DNA of 16,131 bases. Source: DASQBT01 sp049578545. Its GTDB lineage: Bacteria; Pseudomonadota; Gammaproteobacteria; Burkholderiales; Thiobacillaceae. A program made the position numbers and the translations under genes. Location: contig JBAUMF010000111.1 of NCBI GenBank assembly GCA_049578545.1, forward strand, positions 1-16,131, read 5' to 3'. How positions within the stretch are numbered: the stretch's first letter is position 1; every line of letters begins with the position of its first letter. The notes under the pieces are model-generated. The model was given only the letters and a program-made list of their open reading frames with translations, searched no databases and was not told the DNA's origin. Shown here piece after piece: positions 13,398-16,131 of the stretch.

Positions 13398-13591
13398 CCC
13401 GCTTTCGCGGGTGTTGAGCCTTCGGACGCAATGCGCTGAATTTCGTCTGCGGGGATTCTGCGGTCTGCGCCTATCATTACGAAGCGCAGCGAGCCTGTCT
13501 TCATCAGGTCATAAACCTTGCTGCGTGAAATGTCGAGCGCCTGCGCCGCGCTGTTGGGTGAGTAGAGCTTCCGCGTTGCTACGTTTTCCAT
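13394..13591 (-). CDS. AlpA-like / excisionase-family HTH regulator
   Basis: 65 residues from the ATG at 13591, chosen for AGGTG six bases upstream; a GTG at 13600 is possible. The protein is almost entirely one winged helix-turn-helix: KLYSPNSAAQALDISRSKVYDLMKTGSLRFVMIG (residues 8-40) with the wing ADRRIPADEIQRI. This is the MerR-like HTH_17/AlpA fold. In P4-like elements and PICIs AlpA-type proteins activate or direct excision and satellite genes. Two dyads lie in the 95 bases upstream. It heads the alpA-repA operon and overlaps the next start by GTGA. Confidence 0.85.
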   Translation of the reverse strand: MENVATRKLYSPNSAAQALDISRSKVYDLMKTGSLRFVMIGADRRIPADEIQRIASEGSTPAKAG

Positions 13592-13622
13592 GTGTCGCAC
13601 CTGTGCTGTTGGACATGAGGCG

Positions 13623-13635
13623 ATTCTGGAAGAAT
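13623..13635. repeat. Short dyad ATTCT-N3-AGAAT upstream of alpA
   Basis: ATTCT (13623-13627) and AGAAT (13631-13635) flank a three-base centre, 32 bases before the alpA ATG. Its size and place suit an operator. It could also be chance, as the arms are only five bases. Confidence 0.35.
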
Positions 13636-13651
13636 GTTTTTTGATCTAAAA

Positions 13652-13676
13652 GAAAAGTAGTCCCCCATTACTTTTC
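13652..13676. repeat. Inverted repeat between the integrase unit and alpA
   Basis: GAAAAGTA (13652-13659) and TACTTTTC (13669-13676) form a perfect 8-bp dyad with a nine-base centre (GTCCCCCAT). It starts 11 bases after the stop of the 139-residue gene. On the minus strand it is followed by TTTTAG, so it might be a weak terminator, but the stem is AT-rich and an operator controlling alpA is equally likely. Confidence 0.55.
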
Positions 13677-13686
13677 CTGAAGAGAT

Positions 13687-14106
13687 TTAGTCTTTGGTTA
13701 TCTTCCCCGTTGGGCCACCAGTGCTGTCGATAAACTTCTTGAGGTTGATTGCTGAACGTTCTGCACGTGATTTGAGCTGACTGAGATATGTGCCGGCCGT
13801 CTTTTCGTCAATGTCGTTATAGTGGTGGCACATTGCTTCTATCGCCTCTTGCTCCGTGCTTTCTTTAAGGGCCAAACTCAGGGCAATGGCGAACACTGGG
13901 CTATCCATATAAACCCTTTCCATGTCGTGTTTTTGTCCACGATGCTTCCTGATGCCCAGCAGCTTGGGGAACTCTGGGCTGGTCTGGCTCGCCTCAATAA
14001 TCAAATACGCTGCGGCCGCGGCGTCCGCTTGTTCAGGCACTTCAAAATTGAGCGCCCGGTTGATAAAGCGGTCGACTGCATCCTTGTCGTGCTTGGCGTT
14101 CTTCAT
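13687..14106 (-). CDS. Hypothetical protein coupled to the integrase
   Basis: 139 residues. The ATG overlaps the integrase stop as ATGA, so it is translated after the integrase from the same transcript. It is mostly helical, with VDRFINRALNFEVPEQADAAAAAYLIIEA (residues about 11-39), a basic GIRKHRGQKHD loop (51-61), SPVFAIALSLALKESTEQEAIEAMC (69-93) and a lysine-rich C-terminus. No motif or membrane segment is recognised. A gene co-translated with an integrase could modulate recombination, but the sequence itself does not show that. Confidence 0.65.
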   Translation of the reverse strand: MKNAKHDKDAVDRFINRALNFEVPEQADAAAAAYLIIEASQTSPEFPKLLGIRKHRGQKHDMERVYMDSPVFAIALSLALKESTEQEAIEAMCHHYNDIDEKTAGTYLSQLKSRAERSAINLKKFIDSTGGPTGKITKD

Positions 14107-15491
14107 GTCTTCCCCTCAGCGCGTATTGGCACCACGTTTTCCCGGTGCGTGCCACTCGCAATTTCGGCCAGCTTCGCGTCCCAGGCTTCCAGCGCCTGCC
14201 GCTTTTCGTCGGCGCGGTCGTAATGGTCGTAATGGCGCGCCTGTACGCCGCCCAGGCCGTGACTCAGGATATGGGCGCGCGTCTCTTTTGATATCCCCAT
14301 GCGTGCCAACATGGTTTCGCACGTGCGGCGTAAATCGCGCATCTCGAAAGGCTCGCGTGCGGTCTTTTTAGCCATCATCGCTGCGCATATGTCAGTGACC
14401 ACGGCGGAAAGTGTTTCTGTGCGGACGTGCACCTTGCCGTTAAGGGTAATCAGGTAGGGCTTGTCGCCGTTCAGGTCAAGCATCCGCGCCACAATCTCGG
14501 CGGCCCGGTCAGTGAGTGGGAGTCGGTGCACGCGGGGATTAGCGCGGGCGCCCTTGCCATCGTAGAGCGTGATTTCACGCGCTTCCATATCCACGTCGCC
14601 CGGTTTCAATCGGACCAGCTGCGCGGAGCGTTGGCCGCCCAGCAGCAGAGCCAGCAGAATGGCATCGCGTGCGGTCCCCGATTGTTTCTCAAGCGCTCGG
14701 AGAAAGGTGCGCATTTCGGATTCGTTTAACGTGCGTTCACGGGCGCGGTTAAATGCTGAAAGTTTCTTCGCTGGGACAAGTGCGGCGGGGTTCGCAGTTA
14801 GGTTGAATCCATGAAGATCGGGGTGCGCTGTTGGCTCGCCTTCGGCGGCCAGCGCTTCGGCAAATGCCGCCCGCATGTAGCTGCGCAGCTTCGCAGCCGT
14901 GCGTCCTGCGCCTCGGTCTATCAGACGCGCGAGAATGGCGCTTATGTCCCGATGCGTTATATCAGCCGCGCGCATTTCGGCCAGGTGTGGGAATTCGTCG
15001 ATCACGTTGCGCTTGAATATGTTTCGCACGTCCTGCGCCGATTGCTTTCCTTGCCGCTCTAGGTGTTTGACGTAACCGCCGAGCAGATTTCGCAGGGTGC
15101 CCGCCGTTGCTTGCCGCTCGTTTTCCTTGCGAGCCCTTGCCGCCGTTTCCATACGTGCACGCTTCTCGGCTTCTTCGTGCTCAAGGTGTTCGCGCAAGTC
15201 GTGTTCTCCGTCCTGGTAGCGCTTCGACAGTTCCCCGGCCTTGGTGCGTGCCGCTTTTAGAGTGAGCCCAGCTGCGCCCTTTATGTCATAGCTCCCTAGC
15301 ACAATCGAATCGCGCTTGCCGGCGCTGTTTGAATAACGGAAATAGAATGCAATTTGCCCGCTTTCGCTCGCACGTAACCGCAGGCGTCCGACGCCGCGCG
15401 CTTTCGATGCGTCAGTGAGCCAAACATCAGTGCCGCTTGATTTGGCATCGCGCGCCGCCTTCGCAATGCCCTTGTCAGTGATACTTGCCAT
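14103..15491 (-). CDS. int: Tyrosine integrase of the satellite
   Basis: 462 residues from the ATG at 15491, chosen for GGAG eight bases upstream; the frame is open to 15596. An N-terminal arm-binding (DUF4102-like) domain covers about residues 1-95, with FYFRYSNSAGKRDSIVLGSY typical of it. A charged linker (95-130) leads to the core-binding domain (about 130-215). The catalytic domain carries R288 (GGQRSA), K313 (DGKG), R385-D-L-R388, H411 (LSHG) and Tyr421 (ARHYD; Tyr424 is close by). The first H of HxxR is Arg here, which I believe is usual in the RDLRRTCETMLA subfamily. It reads inward from the right end, 200 bases from the tRNA-Asn core, and should catalyse integration at that site. It is coupled to the next gene. 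Confidence 0.94.
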   Translation of the reverse strand: MASITDKGIAKAARDAKSSGTDVWLTDASKARGVGRLRLRASESGQIAFYFRYSNSAGKRDSIVLGSYDIKGAAGLTLKAARTKAGELSKRYQDGEHDLREHLEHEEAEKRARMETAARARKENERQATAGTLRNLLGGYVKHLERQGKQSAQDVRNIFKRNVIDEFPHLAEMRAADITHRDISAILARLIDRGAGRTAAKLRSYMRAAFAEALAAEGEPTAHPDLHGFNLTANPAALVPAKKLSAFNRARERTLNESEMRTFLRALEKQSGTARDAILLALLLGGQRSAQLVRLKPGDVDMEAREITLYDGKGARANPRVHRLPLTDRAAEIVARMLDLNGDKPYLITLNGKVHVRTETLSAVVTDICAAMMAKKTAREPFEMRDLRRTCETMLARMGISKETRAHILSHGLGGVQARHYDHYDRADEKRQALEAWDAKLAEIASGTHRENVVPIRAEGKT

Positions 15492-15504
15492 CAGGTTTTC
15501 TCCG

Positions 15505-15538
15505 TTAGTCCGTAGGTTCCTGCGTTTAATCCGCAGGT
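15505..15538. repeat. Core-like repeats in the right arm
   Basis: TTAGTCCGTAGGT (15505-15517) and TTAATCCGCAGGT (15526-15538) lie 21 bases apart and resemble the start of the attachment core (TCAATCCGCAGGT at 15696-15708). The second shares the 12-mer AATCCGCAGGTC with the core. The first is repeated in inverted form as TACGGACTAA at 15598-15607. These are likely extra integrase binding sites overlapping the integrase leader, so integrase could repress its own expression. Confidence 0.6.
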
Positions 15539-15543
15539 CTGCC

Positions 15544-15569
15544 GTGCCCGTTGCGTGCCCGTTAGGCGC
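15544..15569. repeat. Right arm-type repeat: GTGCCC pair
   Basis: GTGCCCGTT occurs at 15544-15552 and 15555-15563, and the second extends to GTGCCCGTTAGGCGC (15555-15569). The same 15-mer with the same 11-base spaced GTGCCC partner is found at 6576-6601 in the other end of the element, in direct orientation. Confidence 0.65.
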
Positions 15570-15691
15570 TGGATACTCACGCACGCAGAACGACACTTAC
15601 GGACTAAGGATAACCTTAAGTTAATGATATTACAAGGAATGTAAAGACACACAAGGACAGGTGCGGACGCGTGCGGACGGCATGTTTCAGG

Positions 15692-15741
15692 ACTGTCAAT
15701 CCGCAGGTCGCTGGTTCGAGCCCAGCTCGGGGAGCCAGCAA
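15692..15741 (+). repeat. Right attachment core: partial tRNA-Asn copy
   Basis: 50 bases match 6473-6522 except that the anticodon is GTC instead of GTT (C at 15697). The preceding bases do not form the 5' half of a tRNA, so it is not functional. The substitution in the anticodon fits a copy free of selection. It marks the right end of the satellite. Confidence 0.9.
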
Positions 15742-15890
15742 TCCCAAGTCACTCAGGCCACTCTTCGAGGTGGCCTTTTGCGTTTCTGGAGTCTGCATAG
15801 ACCGCTCATGGGCTCGGCATTTTGCAACGCCGCTCAGTATGGTCGCGCCGGCGTCTAGTGTTTGAAACATGGCACCGCGACAATCGAGCC
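15742..15890. other. Flanking region right of the satellite
   Basis: 149 bases between the attachment core and the next gene. It contains CACTCAGGCCACTC...GAGGTGGCCTTTTGCG near 15750-15782, where GGCCAC and GTGGCC pair before a TTTT run. This may be the original tRNA-Asn terminator on the plus strand, which would fit this side being the ancestral downstream flank of the tRNA. Confidence 0.45.
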
Positions 15891-16131
15891 ATGTCGCGCA
15901 CACTCACCCCTCAATGTTTGAGCGTTGAGTTTGTCCTGATCTTTTTGGGCCTGCCCCTGCTGTTATGGTGGCAGAACGAGTTGATGAGGCGCCGGATCAT
16001 TCCTCAGATCCTGCTTCTTGCTCTGCTATTTCTGATAGTGCTGTGGCGCGACCCCAGTTTCGACCGGCGGATGCTGCGTACCTTCCCCGCTGACTGGCAG
16101 CCCTGCCTGGCACGCATTGCCTCGCTGTTTG
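15891..16131 (+). CDS. Membrane protein, N-terminal part (possibly CPBP intramembrane protease)
   Basis: 80 codons from the ATG at 15891, continuing past the window edge. Two hydrophobic helices are visible: residues about 13-26 (FVLIFLGLPLLLWW) and 38-51 (IPQILLLALLFLIVLW), followed by RDPSFDRRML. A helix, then a basic turn, a second helix and an RDxSFDRRxL segment recall the N-terminus of CPBP (CAAX-like) intramembrane proteases, but the catalytic motifs would lie outside the window. No clear ribosome binding site precedes the ATG. It is probably the first chromosomal gene beyond the satellite. Confidence 0.55.
   Translation, partial: MSRTLTPQCLSVEFVLIFLGLPLLLWWQNELMRRRIIPQILLLALLFLIVLWRDPSFDRRMLRTFPADWQPCLARIASLF

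Larger units (their letters stand above)
15492..15691. other. Right subterminal region upstream of the satellite integrase
   Basis: This 200-base gap holds the right arm-type repeats (15544-15569), two core-like sequences (15505-15517 and 15526-15538), the inverted copy at 15598-15607 and a GTGCGGAC tandem pair near 15661-15678. A TTGTGT-N16-TAATAT element on the minus strand near 15620-15660 is a weak candidate integrase promoter. No gene is seen. A frame at 15616-15903 is a tRNA-antisense artefact. Confidence 0.5.
6473..15741 (-). mobile_element. Integrated phage satellite at tRNA-Asn, about 9.2 kb
   Basis: The element is bounded by 50-bp direct repeats offset by 9219 bases. It contains an integrase at its right end, an AlpA-like regulator, a RepA-like helicase with adjacent iterons, a P27-type small terminase, a Mor-like regulator and an HK97-type capsid protein, all on the minus strand. 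Cargo genes sit at the left end. Large terminase, portal, maturation protease and tail genes are missing. This content fits a phage-inducible or capsid-forming satellite rather than a complete prophage or an integrative conjugative element. Matching arm-type repeats inside both ends support the boundaries. Both flanking tRNA copies are partial, so the intact tRNA-Asn is expected further left, outside the window. Confidence 0.8.

Noticed and set aside
15616..15903. Minus-strand 95-codon frame containing RAGLEPATCGL
   Set aside because: This peptide is the well-known antisense translation of a tRNA 3' half; the frame crosses the attachment core and is not a gene.

Overview
The window is accessory DNA of a proteobacterium, most likely a gammaproteobacterium. 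The evidence is moderately high GC, a proteobacterial tRNA-Asn 3' half used as an attachment site, and ParB, J-domain, DUF2971 and CPBP-like proteins of proteobacterial type. No gene pins down the genus. Two neighbouring mobile units appear to lie in tandem, followed by what looks like chromosome at the right edge.

Left unit, 1 to about 6470. Four plus-strand genes are translationally coupled by ATGA overlaps or closer: a coiled-coil protein cut by the window edge, a ParB-family protein, a sigma-factor-like protein and a DUF4224-type protein. They run into a tyrosine recombinase (2059-3180). A minus-strand block follows: a J-domain protein (promoter visible), a CxxC/CxxC zinc-ribbon protein, and a 60-residue conserved protein whose reading frame is broken by one extra base. 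A ParE/RelE-type toxin-antitoxin pair (5551-6065) comes next, then a gene-free stretch rich in repeat pairs.

Right unit, 6473 to 15741. A 50-bp direct repeat with one mismatch, made of the 3' half of tRNA-Asn, flanks about 9.2 kb. I read this as a phage satellite. From its right end, on the minus strand, it carries a tyrosine integrase, an unknown coupled gene, an AlpA-like excisionase/regulator, a small Cys-rich protein, a RepA-like helicase, an ORF whose 5' half is an array of TGTGCG iterons (probable origin), a Cys-rich protein, a P27-type terminase small subunit, three small unknown proteins, a Mor-like regulator and an HK97-type major capsid protein, ending at a clear intrinsic terminator. 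The left end carries cargo: a two-gene plus-strand operon ending in a DUF2971 gene, and an opposing gene for a membrane-anchored protein. No large terminase, portal, protease or tail gene is present, so the element should depend on a helper phage.

Neither tRNA-Asn copy here is a complete tRNA. That fits serial insertion at one tRNA gene lying to the left of the window. After the right copy, a membrane protein gene starts at 15891 and runs off the window.

Most notable: the pared-down capsid-plus-small-terminase satellite; a 10-bp hairpin that would bury the ribosome binding site of its capsid gene; iterons inside a coding sequence; a RepA helicase that appears to lack its usual DGEMP motif; and matched integrase arm sites at both element ends.
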